This document shows positions 9,452 through 19,427 of a DNA stretch of 64,000 nucleotides, in pieces. A program made the translations under genes and the position numbers. The notes beneath the pieces are model-generated. The model made no database searches. It was not told the DNA's origin and was given only the letters and a program-made list of their open reading frames with translations. Within the stretch, counting starts at the first letter, position 1. Each line of letters opens with the position of its first letter. Origin of the DNA: Platanthera guangdongensis (Eukaryota; Streptophyta; Magnoliopsida; Asparagales; Orchidaceae); contig CM077167.1 in assembly GCA_039583875.1 (NCBI GenBank), forward strand, positions 154,701,545 to 154,765,544. Reading direction: 5' to 3'.

Positions 9452-10300
9452 GTGTCGACACTTATAGACCAAGTGTCGACACATGCTGTGTAAGTGTCGA
9501 CACAAGTCTACAAGGTGTCGACACAACTCCTTGTATGTCTCGACACAGATTCTTCTTCAGGTGTCGACACTGAAATTGAGTGTCGACACAAGTACTTGAT
9601 CTTCTAGCTTTTGCTGAATTCTTCTAAGTGTCGACACATCACCTTTGTGTCGACACAACTTCTTGTGTTGAATCTGTCAAGTGTCGACACTACTTCTTGG
9701 TGTCGACACATAGTCTTCTATGTTGATACTTGCTGAGTGTCGACACAGCTCCTTGTGTCGACACACCTTCTTCTTGTTGAGACTTCAGCTGAGTGTCGAC
9801 ACATTCCCTTAGTGTCGACACTTGTACTTAGAATAATTTTGTTGATCTTTCTGATCTTTGCTAAGTGTCGACACAGCTCCTTGTGTCGACACTTTCTTCA
9901 AGTGTAGAGTCTTTAGCTAAGTGTCGACACATTGTGCTGGGTGTCGACACATACTTCAAGTGCTGACTCTTCTGTTGAGTGTCGACACATTGTTCTGAGT
10001 GTCGACACTTTAACTTAGTCTCTGCAGACTTTTGATGAGTGTCGACACAGCTCCAAGTGTCGACACTTTCTGGTGTAGACACAGCTTCACTGGGTGTCGA
10101 CACAGCTCCTTGTGTCGACACTTTTTGTCTGCACTTTTCTTCACTGAGTGTCGACACAGCTCCAAGTGTCGACACTTTCTGTCTGGTGTCGACTCTGCAT
10201 CCCAGGTGTCGACACAATGACTCCAAGTGTCGACACTGCTTGTCTGGGTGTCGACACAAGTCTACTTAAGTGTCGACACTTTCCCTCTGGGTGTCGACAC
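9452..10300. repeat. GTGTCGACAC palindrome array, S1 3' LTR U3
   Basis: I count 31 perfect copies of the 10-bp palindrome in about 850 bp, plus near-copies (GTGTAGACAC, GTGTCGACTC, TGTCTCGACAC). Many come in pairs whose starts are 18-20 bp apart, for example GTGTCGACAC-8 bp-GTGTCGACAC, with 30-50 bp between pairs. The array lies wholly upstream of the TATA box, so it sits in U3 where enhancers of LTR promoters lie. Confidence 0.97.
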
Positions 10301-10445
10301 ATGGACTTAGAAACTTTTTGCTTCAGTCCAGTGATTTCTTAACCTGCACAAGTAAACTCAACATACATCAAATACATTATGATGTATATCATTGAGTTAG
10401 GTGAGGCTTATTCAAATCAGGTACATTTGACCAATGTACCCAACA

Positions 10446-10746
10446 ATCTCCCCCTATTTGGAGAAGTCATAACCCTTAGTCAATGATATACACCATTCAT
10501 AATTAAAAATTACAAAATGATGTAAAGCAGGTTATATTCAGCAGGATAAACATAAACATGTATTAATTCACACATGTATACACATTCATCATTTCAGAAC
10601 AAACAAGAAATAGACACATTCACAGAACAATCATGAAATATATTTATCATATATTGTTCTAACATTTTTCTTATACATCTTCAGTGGTTTACAAAAATAT
10701 TTTACATTTAAAAGATTACAAAATAATCTTCAAGTAAAATCTTAAT
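10446..10746 (-). other. S1 3' untranslated region with polypurine tract
   Basis: On the minus strand this follows the ORF2 stop and ends in AAATAGGGGGAGAT directly before the LTR start TGTTGGG. That fits a polypurine tract at about 10446-10459. The rest is AT-rich with no reading frame. Confidence 0.8.
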
Positions 10747-13583
10747 CTATTTCTGATCAGGTTCCTTGATAACTATTCCCTTGCCAGCTTGAACTTGAGC
10801 TTTGACAGGGGTATCAGCAGTTTCAGCAACAGCAGGCTTCTTGCCTTTTAGATCTTTCTTTTTAAGTTCTTCTTCCTTGATCTTCTGCCTCTCAAAATAA
10901 TGATATGGCTTAGGGAAGTACTTGCTAGGCTCCACTGTAGTAGGAGGTAGCTTTCCCATCTTAGCCTTCCTTCTATACTGAACTATTGCTTCCTGCCTGA
11001 TCTCATGTTTTCTCCATTCTGCTTCAGAAAACCATTTGTTCCTGTCATGAGTATTGTCCTTGGCAGCTTTCCAGGCAGTTAAAATTATATTCCTAGAGGT
11101 AGGTCTCCACTGTTCAAAGTCTGGCCTTTGTTCTGCTTGTTCCCTAAACCTCTTTTTGGACAACCTTGTCTCTTCTTATTTCTGTAGAGCCTCTTGCATG
11201 GCTTCAGATATAGGTTGAACAACCTTTTCAATATGGACATTGTCCTTGCCCCCAGATGGGCTGTACATGGTCTGTACCTCAGCATGAATCATTTCAAAGT
11301 CTGCAGGTGGATAAATGACCTGAGCTACTTCTGGTTGCTCACCTCCAAGATAGGCAGGGTTAATGTCTGATTCAGTAATATCTTGGTCATCACACAGAGG
11401 AGGATATCCAAGTGTAGCCCTGATTGAATTTGATATCCACTTAGCATGTTCAGAGCTTGCCTTGACTAGTACTCTCTCCCCCTTTATGACTTCTCTAGCC
11501 ATGTGATCTCTGACATCATCCTTCTGAAATCTGATTTGACTATCCAAGTATCTGATGCCATCTTTGAAGAAAGGTTTAAGCTTTTGAAGTTATTCAGATA
11601 TGACCTTTTGGGAGGCTTGGATTGCAGTCTTTACAGCAGAAATTTGTTCTTGAAATACTTTATCAAAATCAGCTTTAGCAGCAGCAGTAGATGTAGAAGG
11701 TTCAGCAGCCTTGTTCTTCAACTCAGTGACTATAGCATTATGGGAGGCAGTCAAATTGTCATTCATTCTTAATTGATTCTCAAGAACATATCCTTGTTTC
11801 AATGCTATGCCATCCACTTGTTCTTTGATCTTCTCTTGGTGTGTTGCCAAATACACCACTGCATTTCCACCTTTGTGGAAGCAATCAGTCATTTCCTTTT
11901 TGTTAAGGTTCATTTCAAACCTTATAGACTTTATATCTTGGGCCAGATCAAACTGCAAAGCTTTGTGCCCTTCATCTACATAAGCCTCTATAGCTTTTCT
12001 CTGTTCATCCAGTTTTATCTGCATTGCAATCATTAATGCACTATAATCAACAGTTGGAGCTTGTTGAACTATAGGCTGTGGGGCTATAGATTGCAGAGCT
12101 TTCTTATAACTCTGACTTCTCCTTTTAAAAACATACAATTTCTTCTTCTTTACCCTAGCACTCTCCTCATCTTCAGAGGCAGAAGTGCTGGCTATGTCAA
12201 CCCTATCCTTAGGGCTTTGAGGCTTCTCTTTCTGCACTTCAGGTGCTTTCTCAGTTTCCTGCCTAAAAGGCTCTTCCAGATCTTGTACCTTCTCCCCCTC
12301 AGCAGCAGCATTATCTCTTGTATCAGCATCCTTGTCCATGTCAAAATCTTGTTGGTCTAGATTAAGGAATAAGTCTTCCGTTGTATATTCTGGTGGGGAA
12401 GAAGCTGGAGAAGTTCTTGGTTCTTCAACCACAGGATCAGGAATAACTGGAACAACAGATGTGTCTTCTAGAACAACATCTGGTTCTTGACTATGCAGCT
12501 GAGTTTGCTGAGAAACATCAGACAAATCAGCATCTTCTATAGGATATTCTAAAGTATTTAGATCAGTGAGTACCTCTTGGATGATGATGGTGGCTTGCTC
12601 ACTGTCCAGTGTAGAGGGTTCTTCTACAGCTGGAGGCTCCCCTGGCTTTGATCCTTGTGGATGGGGCTAGCTTGAGGCAGCTCCCCCTGGATCTCAGCAA
12701 TCTATTGACCAGCAGGAGTCTTCACTACTGGCTCTTCCTCATGATCATCAGGAGTGAAAACAACCTGTTCTTCACTTCTAGAACTACTTGTGGAGACTTG
12801 TTCCACAGGAGCTATCTTCCTTTTCTTCTTTGGAGGAGTATCTTTCTTAGTGACTGTCTTCTCTGGGGTTGGCATTTCCTTGGACAACACCCTGTCCCAT
12901 CTTGAAAAGATCCTTAGATCCATCTTCCTCATATGATTTATCTTGCTGCCTGCAGCAGTACTCATGACCTCTGGTATCACACCAGCTAGGTATAGACTGA
13001 TGATTCTGCCCAGATTGGGTTTCTTCAAGCTCTCCTTAATCTTCTCATAAACCACTATTGACTAGTCTATTTTTAGAGTGAATATGATCCTTGTCATGAT
13101 TCCAAACTTATAGGCAGATACTCTGTCATGCCCTCCAGGTTTGCTGAGTAAGACCTTTCCCACAATCTCAGACATGAACTTTCCTTGATTATTCATGCCT
13201 TTTCTGTTGAAAACTGAACCTATTTTCATCTTTGGATCAAGTCCACACCAGGTAAGAGCCTCCCTGGTCTTTGAAGCAGTCACCTCTTCTTCATCTTGAG
13301 TTCTTGGCAATTGAAGAATCTTCCTCAGACTTTTTGGGGTTACTTTAACCTTTTCTCCATGAACTCTAGATTTGATTTTGTATCCAGATTCATCTACTGC
13401 AGCTCCATTAAGGAATTCAAGCACCTCCTTCTTCCATATCTTAGTTGGTTCTGAAACTAAGTACTCTAACCCAGAGTCGGCGACTAGGGTTACTACTGCC
13501 TTGATTTCTGGATCAGCATCGTCGAACGCGCCGCGCACAAGCTCATATCCTTCGTTAACGTTCTCCTCAAGCTTAGGAGCCAT
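10747..13583 (-). pseudogene. S1 accessory ORF2 (putative plant transposon protein-like, nuclear?), broken
   Basis: The ATG at 13583 (context ACCCTAATGGCTCC) starts a protein of about 945 codons if stops and one frameshift (12530-12700) are ignored. Stops lie at 13062, 12702, 11590 and 11176. The first ~250 residues look globular (GLEYLVSEPTKIWKKE, LTPKSLRK-like LQLPRT, VFNRKGM) and resemble the N-terminal 'putative plant transposon protein' domain (PF20167) by eye. A classic basic nuclear signal PPKKKRKI lies at about 12812-12836. Next come a Pro/Glu-rich part, a basic KKKKLYVFKRR patch, a helical region (LDEQRKAIEAYVDEGHKAL) and a lysine-rich C-terminus. No signal peptide or membrane span is visible, so an envelope role is unlikely. 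S2 carries a homologue at 32167-34902. Confidence 0.8.
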
Positions 13584-13680
13584 TAGGGTTTGTAGAATTT
13601 GGCTTTAGAAAAGAGAGGTATCGACACAGTAGTTTTGGTCTCGAAACTTTAAAAGCGTGTCGACAAACAAAGACAGAACC

Positions 13681-13689
13681 CTATTTATA
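13681..13689 (-). promoter_or_regulatory. Putative internal TATA box for S1 ORF2
   Basis: TATAAATAG on the minus strand, identical to the 9-mer in the S1 LTR TATA region, lies 98 bp upstream of the ORF2 ATG. Directly upstream is a second GTGTCGACAC array (13736-14064). S2 has the same 9-mer at 40377-40385. No transcript data were available; the call rests on position and conservation in both copies. Confidence 0.6.
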
Positions 13690-13735
13690 CCTTTCTGATT
13701 TTGAAGATGAACAGGCGGGACAGCTAACTTAAAAT

Positions 13736-14064
13736 GTGTCGACACTGGCAATAAGTGTCGACATTGACTTATAATGTCTCGACACATATGTGTCGACACA
13801 AGTTTAGTCAACAGATTTTATGTGTCGACACTTGGTTATGTGTCGACACAACATAACTCGACACATTGTCGAGACTTTACTTAGAAAATTCTGAGTAAAA
13901 CATAAGTGTCGACACCACTTTGGATGTGTCGACACCTACTTGTTATGTGTCGACACTAACATTCTGAAGTGTCGACACCAACATCCTGGATGTGTCGACA
14001 CCTTTTTCCTGAAGTGTCGACACCACTATTCTGTGTCGACATATACTTGTCTATGTGTCGACAC
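13736..14064. repeat. Internal GTGTCGACAC array between S1 pol and ORF2
   Basis: Eleven perfect copies of the palindrome by my count, plus degenerate ones (GTGTCGACAT, TGTCTCGACAC). They lie between the pol stop (14097) and the putative TATA box (13681-13689). Two further decayed copies (about 13619 and 13653) lie between that TATA box and the ORF2 ATG. Confidence 0.95.
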
Positions 14065-14096
14065 CTTTTTACTTAGCCAATTTTAATTCTGTAAAC

Positions 14097-17000
14097 TTAC
14101 TCTAAGTTTAACATTTCTAGTTCAATTTTGAATCTATTGAACTTAGCTTCTTCTAGGGGCTTAGTAAACATATCAGCTATTTGATTATCAGTTTTAACAT
14201 ATTCAAGTAAAATATCTTCTCTTTCTACATGCTCCCTAAGAAAATGATATTTAATTTCAATATGTTTAGTTCTACTATGTGATACAGGGTTATTAGCTAT
14301 TGAAATAGCATTTGTAGAATCACAGAAAAGTGGAGTTCTACTTACCTGAAATCCATAGTCCTCTAGCTGATGTTGTATCCACAGAAGTTGAGCACATCAA
14401 CTTCCTGCAGCTACATACTCTGACTCTGCTGTGGAGATAGCCACACTGGTTTGCTTTTTGCTACTCCATGAAATTAGTCTCCCACCTAGGAATTGACAGG
14501 TTCCAGTAGTGCTCTTTCTATCTTCTTTGCATCCTGCAAAGTCTGCATCTTAATAACCTGTTAGATCAAAATCTCCATTCCTAGGGTACCAGAGGCCTAG
14601 ATAGGGAGTGCCCTTTAGATATCTCAATATTCTTTTGACTGCTGTCAAATGAGACTCTTTAGGGCAGGCTTGATACCTGGCACAAACACATGTAGCATAC
14701 ATGATGTCAGGTCTACTAGCAGTCAAGTATAATAGGGAGCCAACTATCCCTCTATACAAGGTTTCATCTACAGGTTTCCCTGCATCATCCTTGCTAAGAG
14801 ACATACTTGACCCCATAGGAGTCTTCATGGTACTGGATGAATCCATACCATACTTCCTTATGAGTTCTAGGGTGAACTTGGACTGACAGATGGATAAACC
14901 ACTTTCAGTCTGTTTAACTTGGAGACCCAAGAAAAACTTCAGCTCTCCCATACTACTCATCTCAAACTGACCTTGCAAAAGTTTTGCAAACTTTTTGCAA
15001 AGGCTGCTTTCAGTAGACCCAAATATAATGTCATCTACATATATTTGGACTAGTATAACTTTGCCTCTAGATTCCCTAAGGAATAGAGTCTTATCTATTT
15101 TCCCCCTTGAGAACTTGTTCTCAATGAGGAAACTAGATAGGGTTTCATACCAAGCCCTAGGGGCTTGCTTTAACCCATATAAAGCTTTCCTAAGTCTATA
15201 GACATGATGAGGTAGAGTTGGATCAACAAAACCTGAAGGCTGCTCCACATAGACTTCTTCCTTAAGATTACCATTTAGGAATGCTGACTTGACATCCATT
15301 TGGTATACCTTGAATCCTTGATAGGTTGCATAGGCCAAGAACATTCTTATTGCTTCCAGTCTGGCTACTGGAGCAAAGGTTTGATCAAAATCAATACCTT
15401 CTTCTTGCCTATATCCTTTAGCAACCAGTCTAGCCTTATTCTCAATGATGACCCCTTGTTCATCCATCTTATTCCTGTAGATCCACTTAGTTCCTATTAC
15501 ATTGTGGTCTTTGGGTTTAGGAACAAGTTCCCAGACCTTGCACCTCTTGAACTGATTAAGCTCTTCTTGCATTGCTTCAGTCCATTGTGGATCTTGTATT
15601 GCTTCTTCAAACTTCTTAGGTTCAACTTGTGACAGAAAGCTGGAGTAGATTGTTGCATTCATGTTTCTACTCCTGGTTTGAACTCCTTGTCTTGGATCTC
15701 CAATAATCAGCTCTACTGGATGATCTCTAAGATGCCTGTGGGCTGGAGGCATCCTAACTTCTGGTTGAACCACTTTAGCATCTCCATCATGTTGTACTCC
15801 TTGTATTTCTTCAGCAATTGGCACATGTAATTCTCCCCCTGGACAACAGCTACTATCTTCTACTTGCTGTCTTGCAGCAGACACTTCTTCTATAGTAAGC
15901 TTGTCCATTTTCTTTGTCAAACCTGTGGGGCTGCATACACTACTAGACAACTCATTATTAATAAGTTTAGTCTCATCAAAAACTACATGCACAGATTCTT
16001 CTACAACTTGTGTAGTCAAGTTGTAGACTCTATAAGCCTTACTATTATTGCTGTACCCAACAAAAATTCCCTCTTGGGACTTGGCAGCAAACTTAGTTAA
16101 GTAAGACTTCCCATTGTTAAGTATGAAGCATTTGCAACCAAAGATCCTGAAGTAGGATAGGTTTGGTTTCCTGCCTTTCACAACTTCATAGGGGGTCTTG
16201 TTTAGCCCTTTAGTGATGGTAGCCCTATTTATAACATGGCATGCAGTGTTAACTACTTCAGCCCAGAAATACTCAGGCAGTGATGTATCACTTAGTAGGG
16301 TTCTACCAGCCTCTATTAAGGTCCTATTCTTCCTCTCAGCAATGTCATTTTGCTGAGGTGTTCTAGGTGAAGAGAATTCTTGAAATATCCCAAAGTCTTC
16401 ACATAGTTTTGTCATGCTTTCAGACTGAAACTCAGTACCATGGTCACTTCTAATCTTGACCACTGTACTATTTAGTTCATTCTGAATTTGCTTGACAAAG
16501 CTATAGAAGACACTAGGTGTTTCAGATTTCTGTCTTAAAAGGAACACCCAGGAAAACCTTGAGTAGTCATCTACAACTACAAGGGTATAGACCTTCCTAC
16601 CTAAGCTGTGAACTGACATTGGACCAAAGAGATCCAAATGCAAGAGGTATAAACACCTCACAGCATCTTTGTTTTCTATGCTTCTAAAGGTGGATTTAGT
16701 CTGCTTGCCCTTTTGACAAGCTGAGCAAATACCATCTTTAACACACTTAACTTGAGGACCATTCCTCACTAACTCTTTGCTAAAGAGTTTGCCAATAGTC
16801 TTGTAGTTAAGATGGGCAAGCCTCTTGTGCCATTTGACACAATGAGAGACTGTCTCATCAGCTACAAGACAAACTGGAGAACCATTGTTCTCAATCATAA
16901 TGTCTAGGCAGTAGACATTCCTTTTCCTATAACCTGTCAAAATGATCTCTTGATCACTTGACCTCTTGATATGACAATCATTTTTAACAAATGAGATGTC

Positions 17001-17270
17001 ATACCCTACATCACTTAATTGACTTATACTTATTAGGTTGTGTTTCAACCCTTTAACATAAGCCACTTGAGTAATGGTAACCAAGTTTGTAGAAATGTTA
17101 CCAAACCCTTTGATGATTTCTTTTTCAGAACCACCAAAGGTAACCTTTGGACCATCTTTTATTGGTATGTAGTCCTTTAGTAGTCCCCTTGTTCCAGTCA
17201 TATGTCTGGAACATCCACTGTCCAAGTACCATGTTGGGGTATGACCACTTGGACTCACCTGCAAAACAGA
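14097..17270 (-). pseudogene. S1 pol: protease, integrase, RT, RNase H (stops only near C-terminus)
   Basis: A 904-codon open stretch (17264-14550) covers protease ([13 protein letters not shown]), the integrase zinc region ([10 protein letters not shown]...CSACQKGK), the DDE core ([27 protein letters not shown]) and RT with YVDDIIFGS. RNase H begins near 14600 but is broken by TAA at 14550 and TGA at about 14395, and the frame then ends at 14097 after ADMFTKPL. The frame is continuous with gag, from which it is separated by one TAA (17271-17273). The RT and integrase catalytic residues look intact, so the RNase H stops are the main lesion. The product would copy and integrate element RNA. 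Confidence 0.93.
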
Positions 17271-19313
17271 TTAATGAACCTTAGAACCCAAAGAATTCTT
17301 GGGTCCTTGGTACATGTTAGTCTGCAATCTGACAAAGCTACCTACTGGCTTTCCAACAGGTAGTTTGGAACTCACTTTGGCACTAGCATTGTGCCAACAG
17401 TCCAATGCAAAATGGCCAACTTTGCCACAGCACCAACATTCAAACTTGTTGTACCTTTGCTTAGATACAGTCTTTGCTGTCTTATTTACAGCAGACTTGT
17501 TGAATGTTGGGGCTTTGCCCTTGGACTTAGACTTGGACTGCTCAGTCCCTGCAGGTCTAATAAAGCCCAGTCCAGCCTTGCCTTTATGATGAACAAATTC
17601 ATCAATTAGAGGTAGCACTGACTTAGGTTTAGAAAACCTAGCAACAAGCTCTCTCTCTTTCTGAAGATTGATCTCCAGACTCTTGATTTGATCATTTTTA
17701 AATGATATAGTACCCATTTGAATCACTGTTATGTGCTTCAACCTGGCTATCTCATTCAGTTTTTGATCAAAAGACTTCTCAAAATCTGTTGCTGCAGCTT
17801 TAAGAATAGCAATTTCCTTTGCCTGACTTTTGGCTAGGGTCTTGCTTTTCTTGTAATCCTGCAACAGCACCTAATATTCATCTATAAGCTGATGAATATC
17901 ACCCTCAGACTCAGATACACTTTCATCACTTGATGAAGAAGAATCTGAATCTGAAGTAGAACAAGAAACTGAACTTGAACTTGAACCTTGTACCTTACTG
18001 GGTCCTGACTGCTCCAGGATTTTGGCACTCTCTGTCATAGCCATTATCCCTTGGCATTGACTGTCTTCTTGTTCATAAATAGACTCCATTAACTGCATGA
18101 ATTCTTCCTCTTCTTCTTCAGCAAACAGCCCTATGTAGGCTTCAGCCTCAGACTCAGTTTCTGAAGAAGAGATATCTGATAGAGTCTTCTCCTTCTTGGC
18201 AACAAAAGACTTCTCTTTCTTGCCTTTGAAGTGAGCCTTTTTCCTGTCACCAGATTCCTTTCTCTTCTCTGGACAATCTGCAATAACATGGCCCTGTCTA
18301 TTGCAGCAATAACACACTATCTTAGATCCAGTTGCCTTGCTTGACTTTGTCCTCTTCCTGTCTTTCTTTGAAGGCTTTTTCTCCTGATAAAAGACTTCCT
18401 TTCCCTTTGAAGTAGAAGGTCTTGACCTCCATTGTTTCTTCTTCAAGAATTTCTGAAAGTGTCTAGTGAAGGCAGCAAAGTCTTCATCACTTTCACTGCT
18501 CTCAGTCTTTGTGCTGACAGACTCATCAGACTCTGATTCAACTACCTCTGGAGGTGGAGTTGATGACTTATTCCTGCACTTTCTGGGAACTTCTGTCTTG
18601 AAAGCAACAGTTCTTTCCTTGTGCTCAGTCCTTGTTGATTTCTCCTCCTCCTTCCTTACTGTCAATTGCATTTCATATGACAACAACTTGCCAAACAGTG
18701 TAGGAGGAGGAATTTCCCCCAACTTAGCCATTTCTCTAATGGCACAGATCTTTGTGTCCCAATCTTTGGTTAGGGACCTTAGGAACTTGTCATTTAGTTC
18801 ATAGTTACTGAACTCTCTTCCATAAGACATGAGTTCATTAACTATTCTGTAGAACTTCTTGTAGCACTCAGTTATGCTATCACCTTTACCTTGTCTAAAA
18901 CTCTCATACTCCTGATTTAGTAAGGATTTTCTATCTTATCTTACTTCTTCAGATCCTTCCATATACACTATAAGAGTGTCCCACATCTCCTTGGCTGTCT
19001 TACAGTGTATAAGATCCTGAAATGTTGCATCATCTATGACACTCACTATAATGTTTTGTGCCCTCTTGTTCATTGTGGCTAGGACAATCTCATCTTTAGT
19101 CATCTCAGAGAAATCCTTTGGAGTTCTCTTATTTGCATCTAAAACTGAAATCTTCATGGGCACATAAGGCCCTTCCTTTACTGTGATGTAGATTCTAGGG
19201 TCTGAGGCCTCCAAAAACAGCCTTACCCTTTCCTTCCAGATCTCAAAGATCTCTTTCCTGCATATGGGTAATTTCATGGAACCCAATTCCTTGTGATTCT
19301 CAGAGGAACCCAT
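17271..19313 (-). pseudogene. S1 gag, large, two zinc knuckles, two in-frame stops
   Basis: The ATG at 19313, about 115 nt after the 5' LTR, starts MGSSENHKELGSMKLP. The capsid part is UBN2-like (IYITVKEGPY, ECYKKFYRIVNELMSYG). A first CCHC knuckle (CYCCNRQGHVIADC) follows, then an acidic/serine-rich stretch, a coiled-coil-like segment and a second CCHC knuckle (CWCCGKVGHFALDC) near the C-terminus. In-frame stops are TAA at about 18933 (Q in S2) and TAG at 17871 (R in S2). The length, about 680 codons, is large for copia gag but usual for SIRE elements. The final TAA at 17271 is in frame with pol. Confidence 0.93.
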
Positions 19314-19413
19314 ATTTCTTGATTTTCTTGAATTTCTTGAATCTGTGTTTTGCCTTATACTGAATCTGCCAAACAGAATCTCCTCAGACTGTTAGTCCTT
19401 TTTGAGGAACCTC

Positions 19414-19425
19414 GCTTTGATACCA
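19414..19425 (-). promoter_or_regulatory. S1 primer binding site
   Basis: TGGTATCAAAGC on the minus strand, 2 nt inside the 5' LTR end. It has one change (A for G) from the usual initiator-Met complement. Confidence 0.9.
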
Positions 19426-19427
19426 CT

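Larger units (their letters stand above)
8391..10445 (-). other. S1 3' LTR (2055 bp)
   Basis: In element orientation it starts TGTTGGGTACATTGG and ends ATATCTTTCA. U3 (10445 to about 9300) holds the palindrome array 9452-10300 and ends at the TATA box 9287-9295. R/U5 (about 9270-8391) holds a 21-bp repeat (8719-8790) and a run of about 13 C near the end, seen as G on the plus strand at about 8419-8431. That run is bracketed by CACCTA/TAGGTG inverted repeats. Confidence 0.95.

Noticed and set aside
9861..10259. Open frames rich in 'CRH..VDT..VST' (also at 4181-4584, 10032-10342, 20896-21377, 31404-31764, 40589-40786, 47066-47675)
   Set aside because: They are translations of the GTGTCGACAC arrays in non-coding LTR or spacer DNA, appear on both strands and have no conserved start.
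9452..10300. CRISPR-like repeat array
   Set aside because: The repeat is only 10 bp and palindromic, spacers vary from 8 to 50 bp, and it lies in the U3 of a plant retrotransposon with TSDs.
10747..13583. ORF2 as an envelope-like gene of SIRE elements
   Set aside because: The position fits, but I see no signal peptide, membrane span or glycosylation-rich ectodomain, while basic nuclear-type signals and coiled coils are present.
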